Below are positions 1-10,577 of a stretch of DNA of 64,000 nucleotides, one piece after another. The translations under genes were made by a program, and so were the position numbers. Position 1 is the stretch's first letter, and each line of letters begins with the position of its first letter. Location: the NCBI GenBank assembly GCA_030374805.1, contig JARGSG010000200.1, positions 62,001 through 126,000 of the forward strand, written 5' to 3'. The DNA is from Gracilaria gracilis (taxonomy: Eukaryota > Rhodophyta > Florideophyceae > Gracilariales > Gracilariaceae). Below the pieces are notes generated by a model. It worked only from the letters and a program-made list of their open reading frames with translations, was not told the origin of the DNA and ran no database searches.

Positions 1-1555
1 CACCATCCTCATCTTCAGGGCTCGTCCTCCGAATCATTTTCTTGAACCTCTTCAAGAGGTGATGATGATTCTCTTCTAGAGTCCGCGTCAAATCTTCGTC
101 GTTTAAATCCCGCACGCGCTTGATTTGCACCGAACTCTCTGCTAGGAGTGTAGCGAGTTTCAAACGGGCACCAAACACCTCGGCTTCCTTCTCCTCCGTG
201 GTTTTCCTTCCCCCAGCTGTGTGAGCAAACTTCTCACGTTCGAAATTTAAGTGCTCCCTTAATATGGTCGTCTGCTCCTGAGAAATTTTGTTGGAGAAGT
301 CGACGCCTTTTGAATGCTCCCCCAGTTCTTTCTGACTCCCACTGTTTCGCCCACTGGAGCTTCGCTTCTTGCGAAAAGAAAATGCTTCCTCTTCGGAAGA
401 GTTGATTGCTAGACCTTCCTCGACGCCTCCCTCGGAGTCCTCGACCAATTTTGACGTGGTCTCAATAAATTTGACGGCCTCATTTGCGGTTCCTAAGCGC
501 GCGACAATGAAGAATACGTACGCGCGCTTCGACTCGGCTGTCAGTTGACCGCCGGCCGTCATGCGGAGAAAGCTGGAAATATTACTCGGGTTGTTTTGCC
601 CCGACTTCGACCAGTTAGCTTTAGCGGTAGTAACCAGTTTCCTCACACTATCATACTGGTTCTTTAGCACCGATGCAGTTCGTAGACACAGGGGTCTTTT
701 GTTGGAATCCACCTCATCCAAACGTCCCGTAAACGAACATCTCGACTCGACTTGCAAATCGTTGAACCGACTACCAATAACCTCCCAGAACGACTGCCTT
801 GTTACATTCGCATCCAACTCAGAACGGCTCAGCGTTCCTCCGTTGGCTTTTGCAAGCCCGTTCTTCGCCATATCGTCGTCACGCAATATTACGCAGAGCC
901 TGGCAAATTCGTTAAGAGAGAAACTAAGATCCGCAGGGAGCTCCAGCTCTGCAGAGCACGGGAATCCAGATGACGACGGTTTCGCAGTTTTGAATGCGAG
1001 GATTGTATCTGCCACTTCTCGGCGGTCCAATGGGTGAAACATGTCCACGAACGCGCCAACCTCCGGTAGCTTGGACAAGGTGGAATTAAGACCTTTGGTT
1101 TCACTCTCCCAAACCAAGTAGCCCTTCATTTCTTCGTTTGTGGAAAAGCAATCGCGGATACTCACGTCGTCAAAGCTCTTTAAATGAAGAAAGAGCACTA
1201 GTTGGGATACAAGTTGCGCGTGTTGGCGGTTCCGGATTTTGATCTTGAACGGCTTGCACAGCTTTCGAAGTTCTTTGACCGTTTTGCTGAGCAAAAACGA
1301 GTACACGAAAGCCATGCGATTGCTTGCACGAAATTCTGGGTCATTGTATGGAGATACGGTGACGGCGGAAGATGAAGGTATTTTATTGGAGGTTGGTGGA
1401 TGATTCGGCGGGGAGTATGGAGGGGGTTGCACGGGATGGTCTTCGGTGGTCGTATGCGTTGTACGCAGCCCAGCTGATGCTGGGTGTTTTCTGGGGCTGC
1501 GTCGCAAAGGCGGAGGAAGGGGGTCTGAACAATGCTGGGGAGGCGGCGGTGCCAT
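1..1555 (-). CDS. SAP-like/coiled-coil protein of unannotated family A, 3'-partial
   Basis: An uninterrupted minus-strand frame starts at the ATG at 1553-1555 and runs off the left edge without a stop, at least 518 codons. I translated it by hand. Residues 1-60 are proline-rich. Next comes a SAP-like helix-turn-helix stretch (TVKELRKLCKPFKIK...LVSQLVLFL). The middle contains FARLCVIL, SFWEVIGSRFNDL, LDEVDSNKRP, VLKNQYDSVRKL and ANWSKSGQNN. The C-terminal third is rich in E, K and S and probably forms coiled coils. The middle aligns in the same order with the gene at 54562-55983 (PLFND, DIESIVPYKRP, LKRKYGEF, GQGDSDAF), so the two are paralogues. I do not know the function; DNA binding is suggested only by the SAP-like part. 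I recall similar proteins, often near transposons, in oomycetes and red algae, but could not search. Shorter plus-strand frames here are shadows. Confidence 0.7.
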   Translation of the reverse strand, partial: MAPPPPQHCSDPLPPPLRRSPRKHPASAGLRTTHTTTEDHPVQPPPYSPPNHPPTSNKIPSSSAVTVSPYNDPEFRASNRMAFVYSFLLSKTVKELRKLCKPFKIKIRNRQHAQLVSQLVLFLHLKSFDDVSIRDCFSTNEEMKGYLVWESETKGLNSTLSKLPEVGAFVDMFHPLDRREVADTILAFKTAKPSSSGFPCSAELELPADLSFSLNEFARLCVILRDDDMAKNGLAKANGGTLSRSELDANVTRQSFWEVIGSRFNDLQVESRCSFTGRLDEVDSNKRPLCLRTASVLKNQYDSVRKLVTTAKANWSKSGQNNPSNISSFLRMTAGGQLTAESKRAYVFFIVARLGTANEAVKFIETTSKLVEDSEGGVEEGLAINSSEEEAFSFRKKRSSSGRNSGSQKELGEHSKGVDFSNKISQEQTTILREHLNFEREKFAHTAGGRKTTEEKEAEVFGARLKLATLLAESSVQIKRVRDLNDEDLTRTLEENHHHLLKRFKKMIRRTSPEDEDG

Positions 1556-1672
1556 ACTTCGAAGATCGGAGAAGCACGGTGGTGCGTTGTGTGCGTCGGT
1601 GGGGAACGCAACGCAGCATCTTTGCGCCAGGGAGCGGTATATTGCTCCGCTCGGCGCAGGATGCAGCGGGAA

Positions 1673-2571
1673 GTATATGTCCATACCTTAAATCGACAAG
1701 GCAGCCCAAAAGTTTGGGACATTTTTGTAGAAAGGCCGTATCTCCGGAACCAAACCACTATTTCTGCCCATTAGAAGCTTAATCTATTAGGAAACCAAAC
1801 AGCTAGACCTACTGAGAATATCGGTATTCATGTTAGGATAGAACTGGTAAGATTTGCATAACAATCACCCCTCTCTACCACTCTGAAATCGACGTTTCCC
1901 AAAATCGACAAGGCATTTGCAGCATTTTATCCAATTAAAATGCAGTTTTTTTGCACCGAACTGCCAGGTTTCAATCTTTGCCAGATTTCATGTGTTATCT
2001 TACTGCCTCCTGACCGTTTCTACTCAAGTTTTCACTAATAATAACTGGTTCTTTTACTTTCTAGTGAGTAGTAGATATAGTAAATGTTTTGTATTTTAAG
2101 TATACAAGCCTAAGAGGTACTACAAAACTTCCTAAATGTTGTTAGATTTGTCACTTTTTGAGATCCGAATATATCCCATATAGCCTCAATACAAGACCAT
2201 TTTGCAATGTAGATGCGTGTGAGGACCGAAGAGAAGAGCTGACAGAAGATCTTTTGCAGATAAGTTTTACTCTCAGATGCTTCTAAGTTGTTATCATGTC
2301 AGACCTATGTTACGCATTAGGCTCAAAGATTAATACGTTACGAATGTACCTAGTGGTATGTTTATCAAAAAAGTAGTTTCAAGGTGAGGAAGGGTTCTGC
2401 TCTTTACGGCAACACTCTAATATGTAGCGAAAACCAGCTTGTTGGTGAGTAATAAAAGGTTTACTACCGAACACTTTCATGCTATGGACCGAACGGCAAA
2501 AATCGTCAATACAGTGCCTTTTGGGCCTTGTCGATTTAAGGATTTCTGCCGATTTAAGGGTTGGACGGATA
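1673..2571. repeat. Candidate inverted-repeat element (MITE-like)
   Basis: The 17-mer CCTTAAATCGACAAGGC begins at 1686 and its exact reverse complement ends at 2541. Weaker inverted similarity extends outward: GTATATGTCCA on the left and TGGACGGATAC on the right. No convincing target-site duplication was found and the interior has no gene. Another ATCGACAAGGC-like word lies near 1904. It may be an old non-autonomous DNA transposon. Confidence 0.35.
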
Positions 2572-2823
2572 CTATGCACCCTACTGGGTTGAACTGGACC
2601 GGAAATCCCGATGAGTCCCTGAGGTAAATGACTGGCAATCGTGATACCAAGTTGTACAGTTTAGTTCGGGAGCGCCTTCGCCTTACAGACGGTGGGCTTT
2701 CAAGAAATTGAAGGGGGCTTTCACGGGCATACAGAGGGTCAGCCCGGTCGGAGCTGCGTGAGCCAATGAAAAGGCGTATATGGGCGTTCACGGTCGCCGT
2801 TCACGCACGTTCACGCTTGTTTA

Positions 2824-3028
2824 TGTTGATACCGGTCGGCCTCTTGCAAGGCGAGAGCGCCACACACGCGTCATTTGTGCGCAGTGCAACGCCCGGCGCA
2901 CAGCAATGCGCCGGTGGGTTGCACTGGCAAAATAAATTGCGCGACCGTCCGGCTCGGCGCTCTGCCCGCCGGCGGTCAACTATGCGCGCACTTCGCTCGA
3001 CCCCTTTCGCCCCCGCTCGCGCGCTACA
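2824..3028 (+). repeat. Copia 5' LTR
   Basis: 205 bp, begins TG and ends CA, and is repeated at 8967-9171 with no difference that I can see. It is GC-rich compared with its flanks. It would carry the promoter of the element, but I did not identify a TATA box with confidence. Confidence 0.93.
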
Positions 3029-3040
3029 TGGTAGCATCGC
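3029..3040 (+). other. Copia primer-binding site
   Basis: TGGTAGCATCGC directly follows the 5' LTR. Starting with TGG, it would pair with a tRNA 3' CCA end and resembles the initiator-methionine type of site (TGGTATCAGAGC in plants). The exact tRNA was not determined. Confidence 0.6.
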
Positions 3041-4322
3041 CTGGGGCGCGCTGCCCCGGGCCGCCATCGCTTGCGCACATGATCGGCCCCTTTCTCTGCG
3101 CGCTACCGCGCTTCTATTGCGCGTACGCTCAACTACTCAAAAACTGGACGGGTTGCTTAGCGGTTGTCTCGGCTCCCATGCCCATAGGTATGTCGCGGCT
3201 AGAGCACTGCCAAAGCGAAACCTACCGTGCGCGATTGACTTCGTGATGGGCTCCCAAGTCTATAGACTTTGTTGTGGCTCTGAAAGTTGGTTGGCATCGG
3301 ACAGGATAAGTATGTATATAACTTTTCTACTTTATTTGTTCATTCTAAATGGAAGTACAGAATCTAGATGGTAATCTATTGTGAAGATTGATGATTACTG
3401 GTTTTCCTGCATCTTTACTGCGAAGCGACAATGTGCCTCCGCTGCAACTACGATGCGATTCCAAACGACTTCCCTCTTTCCTACTATACATTGTGTGGCA
3501 TACAATTCGGTGCATCGCAAAATGTTTGCGATCACTAATTTCTTACGTCTCTAACTGGTTTGCCACCAACACTTCTTCACTCTATTTCAAAGCTTGGCAA
3601 CGTCCTAGTATCATCTACACCCTGTTCTTGTTCTTTTGTCGGATCTGCATGCTTGCGCAACAATTTCTACGCTATACTCTCTTGGATTTCTACAACGGTC
3701 TTGATTTTGCATCTGTATGACGTTCATCATGTTGATAACGTTTACACCTCTCGATAAATTGCGTCTGCTTCTGGGCCACAGGTTACTCGTTCCTTCTACA
3801 TCAGCCACATTTTCTCCGGCAATGCAACGTCTTGGATTACGAAAACAATTTCGTTTTCAACATTACTTCGAGAACCGGTTTTTCTCGCTCTCCTTGAGAG
3901 AAGAAGTGGCCTCTGCTCGTCCGTTCTTCGTGCCACGAGTACGTTCTGCCGTACGAAGCGTATGCTCTATACTACGTTACTACGTTTTACTACTGCTTGT
4001 TTTTCCTTTGTTGGACGAAGTGAAGTACCCTCCGCTTTGTGGGTGCGGGAAGATCCTTCAAAGGTCTGTTTGTTGTGGTGCGGGGTTAGCTGCTTAATTG
4101 CGGGGACCCGTCCTACATCGATCGCCTGGCTCCCAAGGTTGGGCCAGGAACACCTCAAGTTCACACCTCCTCCACCGGTAGGGGACTGGCGAAGTTGAAG
4201 AAGAAGAAGTTCAAGAAGTTCAAGAAGAAGAAGAAACGTTCCTACCCCGTAGGTCGCGATATCCTTATCTCGTAGAAGAAGGTTGATCATACACTTTCAT
4301 CCGTCGCTCCCCGGACGCCTCA
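3041..4322 (+). other. Copia untranslated leader
   Basis: About 1.3 kb separates the primer-binding site from the gag start codon. It has no long frame related to known proteins. A GAA/AAG-rich tract lies at 4193-4236. It is unusually long for a copia leader and may hold packaging signals or an older insertion. Confidence 0.5.
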
Positions 4323-7300
4323 ATGTCGGGCACAAATGAGGGTCTCCTTGGCAGGCTTCCAAAGCTCAAGGTCCCCACCGACTACATTCTCTGGCGTCGT
4401 CGTCTTCTGGCGTATCTCCGCAGAGACGACCCATTTCTCTCCGGTCTTGACCCACGTCCTGATGGGTTCAACGCCACAAACCGGGCAATGAGATCTTGGT
4501 TCGAAAAGTCAGTCAAAGCGAAGAGCACCATCACACTCTGCCTCGGTGACTCTCCGCTTGCTCTTGTTCGAATGTTTGTCGATGATGATGACAAAACGGC
4601 CAAAGATCTCTGGGATGAACTGCAGCGCGTGTACACAACCACCAACGCGCAAGCTGTGCAGAACATCCGCCATCGTCTGGACACTTTGGTATACAAGGAC
4701 AGCGACGACTGGAATAAGCACGTCGCTAAGTTCCTGGAAGTTGTTGGGGAACTTGCCACCTTCGATGAGGAACTTTCGGAGAAAGACAAAGTCTCCAAAC
4801 TCATTCGAAGTCTCCCCAACTCCTTTGCTCCCTTGGCCATGATGTCAAACCTAACCGATGTCGGGTTCGACTCCATTGTGAACGCTGTCGAAGCTGAAGT
4901 GGCTCGTCGCAAGAACCCTAACAACCCGACATCCTCCGCTCCTTCGTCCACCCCCACTACCCAACCGAAAGCCAACACGGCAAACAACGGTGGTCGAAAG
5001 CAGCGAAACCGGCGTAACAAGTCCTCGGCTACCAAGAGCCGCTACGATGACAATTGCTACTACTGCGGTCGTCGTGGACATTACGCTCGAGATTGCTACA
5101 AACGCAAACGTGAGGAGTCTGACAATAATGATAACCAGCACAACTCCAACGGACGGCAGCAATCTAATCGCAACAACGGTGGTTCTCGTCGTTCACAGTA
5201 TGGGTCCCACAAAGGAGGACAACGCCAATCCAACTGGAACTCAGGGTTTGCACCAAGGGGGGATGGAAATGATAATCGTAACTCAAATCATAACTCCAAA
5301 TCTCGTTCATATGTGGTGCAAAGAAATGATGATCCGCCTCCTTCACCTGGCTTCAACTGCAATATGGCCAAGTTCAAGAGTAAGATCGCTCTTCTTTCTC
5401 AAACGAAATTGGACTCAGCCTATATTGACTCAGGGGCAACTCATCACTTCTTCCATTCGCGGAAGTCGTTCATTCGCTACGAACGAATTGAGATCGAGAC
5501 TGTTCAGGCTGCCTCAGGAACAGCTCGTCTCGTTGGCAAAGGTCATGTCTGGATACCTTTGAACCGTGGTACAGTCATCGAGGCTTACCACGCGCCTGCC
5601 TTTGAGTCGAACATCCTTTCTGTTGGCGTTCTCAGTGTAGAGTTCATGGTGATGTTCACTTCCACCATTCGGCCATTCAATGGATGTTTCATCATGGATC
5701 CTAACCGAAACTCTGAAATCATTTGGGAAACGGAAATCAACCAAGGCCTCTTCGTCATGGACCTCGCTGATAACGACAAACAAGTGATGGTCGTGAACGC
5801 AAGTAACAGCAATCAGGAGCTGGCTTTGGAATGGCACGGTCGAACTGGTCATCTTCACCCAAGTAGATACCAGAACCTTGCCAAGTCTTTCGACTCTGTG
5901 CCTTACTTTCAACGTTCCATCTTGGAGTCGTTGACGTGCGTCCCTTGCCTCACAGGCAAGAAGAAACGGAACCCAATCACCGCCCGGTCGCGATCCGTTT
6001 CGACGTCAAGTCCCTTGGAACTTATCCACATGGACCTGTCGGGAAAGATTTCGCCATCTCTCTCTGGTGCAATCTACGCCATGGCCGTACTGGATGACCA
6101 CACTTCCAAGTCAGACGTTTTCTTTTTGATGGACAAGACAGGTGCTAGTGTTTTGAAGCACCTGGCTTGGTACAAACGCAGATCGGAGCTAGAACTTAGC
6201 CACTCGTTTCGCTTGAAGAATGTTCGCCTGGACGGGGCCGGCGAACACAAAAGCAGTGAGTTGGACACTTTCTGCTTCGATCATGGCATACTCTTGGACT
6301 ACTCTCCTGCCTACGCCTCCGAATCTAATGGAGCCGCGGAGAGGCTTATCCAAGAACATTGGACCAGGGCTCGTGTACTTCTCTTCGCGAGCAAACTGCC
6401 CATTTCCTTCTGGGCAGAGGCAATGAACCATGCCAACTGGCTCCGAAATAGGGCTCCATCTTCAAGGATACAAGGACGGATACCGATTCTGGAATGGAAT
6501 CCGTCCATTATAATCGACTTTACGAACATTCCGAACTTTGGTCAGCCTGGCTACGCCTTTGTATATCGGTCCAAGACCGTGGCATCAAAGAAGTTCCTCC
6601 CCCGTTCTGTCTTCGCGCACTTCGTGGGCATGCAAAGCGACACCACACTCGCCCGTGTGTTTGTGCCGGGGAAGAACTCGGTCGTCACTTGCCGTATTCT
6701 GGACTTCAAGGCTGTCAACTCCTCTCCTCTTCCAAACATCTCCACCCTCCTGGAGGGTATAACTCGCCAACAGGAGACAGAGGAAACGGACCATACCTCA
6801 CAGACCGATACCGGTCCTGACTTGGAGGACCACCTGGTAAAGGCGATGACAACAATCGCGCATAACTTTCCAAATGTATGGGTCTCCAAGAAAACTGTGT
6901 ATGACCCCAACGTTCCAAGTAGTTTCAAGGACGCGTGCAGAGATCCCGGTTGGTGTGAGGCCATCGACCGCGAGATGAACGCACTCATCCGCCGTAACAC
7001 TTGGGAACTTATACCCAGGGAATCCTGGATGAAACCGGTTCCGTATACTTGGGTCTTCAAGGAGAAGATGTTGGATGGAGTCGGGAAGAAGTTCTTGAAG
7101 AAGGCACGCTGCTGTCTACGGGGAGACAAACAGAAGCCCTTCATTGACTTCGATCCATTCAACACTTATGCGCCAGTAGCCTGTCATGAAGCACTACGCA
7201 TTCTTCTCTCAGTTGCTGCCGCACAAAACCTTTTACTGGAGGGAGCAGACATATCAAATGCCTACTTATATGGAAAACTGGATGTTCCGATAATTATGGA

Positions 7301-7391
7301 ACAACCCTCTAACTCCATGGCAATGTGGAGAAGACAGGCCATGTCTGCAAACTGCTTAACTCCATCTACGGTGCTGTCCAAGCTGGAATAA
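4323..7391 (+). pseudogene. Copia gag-protease-integrase-RT polyprotein, N-terminal part
   Basis: Frame of 1022 codons opening with ATG. Residues 1-200 are a copia gag (UBN2-like). A CCHC zinc knuckle CYYCGRRGHYARDC spans residues 245-258. The protease motif AYIDSGATHHFF is near residue 369. Integrase follows with GRTGHLHPSR, CVPCLTGKK, HMDLSG, RLDGAGEHKS and SNGAAERLIQ, giving the D,D,E triad. Reverse transcriptase begins near residue 880 (WCEAIDREMNAL, YTWVFKEKM, GADISNAYLYGKLD). Beyond about nt 7318 the frame leaves the homology, and the rest of RT continues in the frame starting at 7325. The shift is one base lost or two gained and lies between catalytic RT blocks, so it is not where programmed frameshifts normally occur. 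Confidence 0.9.
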
Positions 7392-8494
7392 TATGGGGTT
7401 CCCTCTTTTCTGAAGCTCTCCTATCATGGAACTTTGTGACATCAGCTCTCGACTCTCGCGTCTTCATGTTCCGCGAGCAGGACAACTTCCTGATCTTGGC
7501 TGTTATAGTTGACGACTGCGCATTCGCTGCCAACAATGCCAAACTTCTAAATGACTTCAAACACAAACTGTCTGCAACGTTTGATGTGAAGCTCTATGGG
7601 GAGCTGAAGTCATTCATAGGTTGGAATATTCAGCGATCTCCTTCCGGCATTAAGGTTAATCAATATGGATATGCACTACAAATTCTCAGGAAGTTTGGTA
7701 TGCAACAGTGCAATGCAGTTGGATCACCTTTCCCTACGGCTGCCAATGTACTGCCATCTGGTGAGGAAGACGTCATTCTTTCGACAGATGATCATGCAGA
7801 GTATAGGTCAGGGATTGGTGCATTACTTTACATTTCTGTATCTACCCGTCCTGACCTTTCCTTTCCCATATCAGCGCTCTCAAGGCATTTACATAACCCA
7901 TGTGAACGACACTTATCGCTGCTCAAACGATTATTTAGGTACTTGGCTGGCACTATGGATTATGGACTTCATTTTCCAGCCCACCGTCCTATTTCTCCCG
8001 CCTCACTCTGTGCGTACGCTGACGCCGATTGGGGGGGATGCATTGAGACTCGTAAGTCCACAACAGGGTACGTTATCGTCGTCAACGACGCACCAGTCAT
8101 GTGGAAATCAAAGCGTCAAACGGTAATTGCGCTATCTTCGGCAGAGGCGGAGTATATCGCTCTTTCTACCTGCGCGAAAGACCTTTCGTGGATACGAAAG
8201 ATGTATTTTGAATTCGCACACATCCAGCCTTGGAGCGAGGATCTATGGTTCGAAGCCACAAAGATCATGAATGATAGCTCGGCTGCTATATCTTTGACCA
8301 CGAGTCCACAGATATCTGCTCGAAACAAGCACATCGATTTGAAGACGCACCATGTGCGGGACCTGGAGAGAGGTCAAATTATTAAGCTGTGCAAAATCCC
8401 AAGGAGTCAACAGATCGCTGACATACTGACAAAGTGTGCGTCCCTCCCAGAGGTGAGGAGGATGGTCAGCTTGATGCATATTGACTCGTTCTAG
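7325..8494 (+). pseudogene. Copia RT C-terminal half and RNase H
   Basis: This frame continues the polyprotein after the frameshift; the first codon shown is GTG, not a real start. RT blocks are HVCKLLNSIYGAVQAG and AVIVDDCAFAANN, where the catalytic YVDD box reads IVDD. It continues through LSRHLHNPCERH into RNase H with CAYADADWGGC, ALSSAEAEYIAL and NDSSAAISL. The end (KTHHVRDLERGQIIKL, ILTKCASLPEVRR) is typical of copia. The TAG stop is at 8492-8494. Confidence 0.9.
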
Positions 8495-8966
8495 GAAGAA
8501 TTGTTGGGGTCTACTGACTACACTAACTACTTTGTTATGTTTTGTTTTATCTTTTTTGTTTGCTACATGTTTGAATGTCTGAATAATTGTTTATGAATGT
8601 TTGTGGTTCTCAACCTTCTCTGTTTTCCCACAGAGGTACATGTGTTTTTGTCCCAACGGGTTTTTACATGATATCTGGGTTTTGGAGTTTACTGGTGTGA
8701 ACAAGTAATGACTCCCCAGCTTGGAGCTGGTGGAACTATGTGTGTGATGCGTTATGTATGAATGTATTTTTATTATGTTTTGAATGTTGCACCACGCCTT
8801 TGGCATTTGCAAGATAATGCCAGAGAAGAGACAGATTTGCAGAGAAATCGTGTCTACAGACCCTGCTCTTCGGTCGTTGATATTATGCTTTACTTGTGAA
8901 TTGGGCTCAGTAACTAGATGCTTATAAGTGGTGTAGGAAGAGTAGTCGCTTCGCCTTGAGGGACGG
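8495..8966 (+). other. Copia 3' untranslated region and polypurine tract
   Basis: About 470 bp without a gene. The purine-rich TTGAGGGACGG immediately before the 3' LTR is the likely polypurine primer for plus-strand synthesis. Confidence 0.5.
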
Positions 8967-9171
8967 TGTTGATACCGGTCGGCCTCTTGCAAGGCGAGAG
9001 CGCCACACACGCGTCATTTGTGCGCAGTGCAACGCCCGGCGCACAGCAATGCGCCGGTGGGTTGCACTGGCAAAATAAATTGCGCGACCGTCCGGCTCGG
9101 CGCTCTGCCCGCCGGCGGTCAACTATGCGCGCACTTCGCTCGACCCCTTTCGCCCCCGCTCGCGCGCTACA
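8967..9171 (+). repeat. Copia 3' LTR
   Basis: 205 bp, identical to 2824-3028 as far as I can see, followed by the target duplication GTTTA at 9172-9176. Confidence 0.93.
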
Positions 9172-9386
9172 GTTTAGACACCGCCTGAGGCATGTTTACA
9201 GTTGACGAACAATCACAATCAACCATTTTAGTGTCGATTCGGAGAACCAAAAGGTTCTGTAAGCAGACGTGTTTATATAGCTTAGTAAACTCTGAATTAG
9301 CATGTTTATAGGAAATTACGAAGAACCACTTTTTCACTAATTTCTACGGGCATCTTTGGAGTACGCAATTTACTACGTTGCGTTGG

Positions 9387-9610
9387 TGTAGTGAACAGGG
9401 GGAAGAGCGGCAGGGCCGGGGTTGGAACCACGAACCCCAGGCACGCACAAAAAGCACACGAAGGCGGTTTTCAATTGAGCTATGGCCGCTCACGGTGTGG
9501 TGACCTCAAGCCACACCGTCGCAGGTGTTATCGACACTCTCTGTGACCGCCAGCTGCAGCTGACAGCAGCTACACTGCCCTCCATGATTCATCGACGTCT
9601 CGAATGATCA
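9387..9610 (-). repeat. tRNA-like module, copy A
   Basis: Read on the minus strand it starts TGATCATTCGAGACGTCG and ends with TGTTCACTACA. Its B-box region has diverged, with GGTTGGAACC on the plus strand in place of the canonical sequence. Confidence 0.75.
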
Positions 9611-9611
9611 T

Positions 9612-9789
9612 TGTAGTGAACAGGGGGGAAGAGCGGCACGGCCAAGGTTCGAACCACGAACCCCGGGCCCGCACAAAAAGCACACGAAGGCGGTTACGGA
9701 TTGAGCTATGGCCGCTCACGGTGTGGTGACCTCAAGCCACACCGTCGGAGGTGTTATCGTGACTCTCTGTGACCGCCAGCTGCAGCTTT
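9612..9789 (-). repeat. tRNA-like module, copy B, truncated
   Basis: It is separated from copy A by one base. It holds the tRNA-like part and the flanking AGCTGCAG segment, but lacks the terminal 40-45 bp that in A and C end at TGATCA. Confidence 0.7.
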
Positions 9790-9793
9790 TTTA

Positions 9794-10018
9794 TGATCAT
9801 TCGAGACGTCGATGAATCATGGACGGCAGTGTAACTGCTGTCAGCTGCAGCTGGCGGTCACAGAGGGTCACGATAACACCTCCGGCGGTGTGGCTCAAGG
9901 TCACCACACCGTGAGCGGCCATAGCTCAATCGGTAACCGCCTTCGTGTGCTTTTTGTGCGGGCCCGGGGTTCGTGGTTCGAACCCCGGCCCTGCCGCTCT
10001 TCCCCCCTGTTCACTACA
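9794..10018 (+). repeat. tRNA-like module, copy C, best preserved
   Basis: The segment near 9913-10000 reads GAGCGGCCATAGCTCAATCG at its 5' side and GCCGCTC at its 3' side, giving a perfect 7-bp acceptor-like stem. TAGCTCAATCGGTA matches an A box and GGTTCGAACCC a B box. A 10-bp arm CCGGGGTTCG/CGAACCCCGG surrounds the B box. It could be read as a tRNA gene, but the repetition and placement at element ends argue for a repeat derived from one. Confidence 0.75.
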
Positions 10019-10023
10019 GTTGG

Positions 10024-10577
10024 CCTAGTGGGTAGCTATCGACACTTAGCTTACCGTTTTGAAGCAGAGGCTCTGGGAGAGGCGGGAAAGTATGCATATG
10101 CAGCAATGTGGCAAATGGCCTTCAATTTTCGTTTACTAAAATGGAAGAACTGCCAATATTGAAATGAAAACGTGGTTTTAGCAAATCCAAAAATGCTTTC
10201 TTTTATAGATCTATTTACTTAATTCTGGTTTCCGTCGTTTGACACGCTACAGAACAAAGGTTTGCACACCACCATGCTGCTCTTGGACTACAACAAGTAC
10301 TTTTATATAATAAAATACAAGTCCAATTCAAATATCAATCACCATAATCTAACCGTTGTTAAACCAATTCCAGTTATCGATTTCTTAGAAACGTATCGCA
10401 AATATTAACAAAATTGTTAATCTTAAGAAGAAGAATTCATTAAATTACGATGGAAGTAACATTTGGTATCACAGCATAGTGAAAATTAAATTATTCATTC
10501 CACATATATGCAGAACATACTACAACTAGAATTATACACAATAAGACATTTCTAATGCAACCAACTCAGAGTACATA
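10024..10577. other. AT-rich intergenic stretch, no gene seen
   Basis: No frame with protein-like composition on either strand. The final part probably holds the 3' untranslated region of the minus-strand gene ending at 10578. Confidence 0.5.

Larger units (their letters stand above)
2824..9171 (+). mobile_element. Ty1/copia LTR retrotransposon, full length, frameshifted
   Basis: The element is 6348 bp with two 205-bp LTRs that look identical (TGTTGATACC...CGCTACA), flanked by the 5-bp duplication GTTTA at 2819-2823 and 9172-9176. The order gag, protease, integrase, RT, RNase H is that of copia elements. Identical LTRs mean recent insertion, yet the coding frame is broken once inside RT near 7320. 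This copy therefore probably cannot move alone, or the frameshift is a sequencing error. Confidence 0.93.
9387..10018. mobile_element. Foldback element with tRNA-like modules in its arms
   Basis: The 632-bp block begins TGTAGTGAAC and ends GTTCACTACA. It is flanked by GTTGG at 9382-9386 and 10019-10023, a 5-bp target duplication. The left arm (9387-9610) and right arm (9794-10018) are inverted copies of a module of about 225 bp. A third, shorter copy (9612-9789) lies between them in the left-arm orientation. Each module contains a tRNA-like segment with pol III A-box-like and B-box-like sequence. Five-base duplications with TG/CA ends recall LTR-type integration, but the copies are inverted, not direct. 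I do not recognise a described family. Confidence 0.7.

Noticed and set aside
561..1037. 158-codon plus-strand frame
   Set aside because: Lies antisense to the much longer, family-conserved minus-strand frame 1555-1.
4382..5035. 217-codon minus-strand frame, and other minus-strand frames under copia, Gypsy-2 and Gypsy-3
   Set aside because: Antisense shadows of recognised polyproteins.
7310..7330. Programmed ribosomal frameshift in the copia element
   Set aside because: It falls between RT blocks, where no copia element is known to shift, and I see no slippery heptamer.
9913..10000. A functional tRNA gene
   Set aside because: The tRNA-like segment is repeated three times in an element with a target duplication. 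The anticodon arm is not convincingly formed, so a tRNA-derived repeat is more likely.
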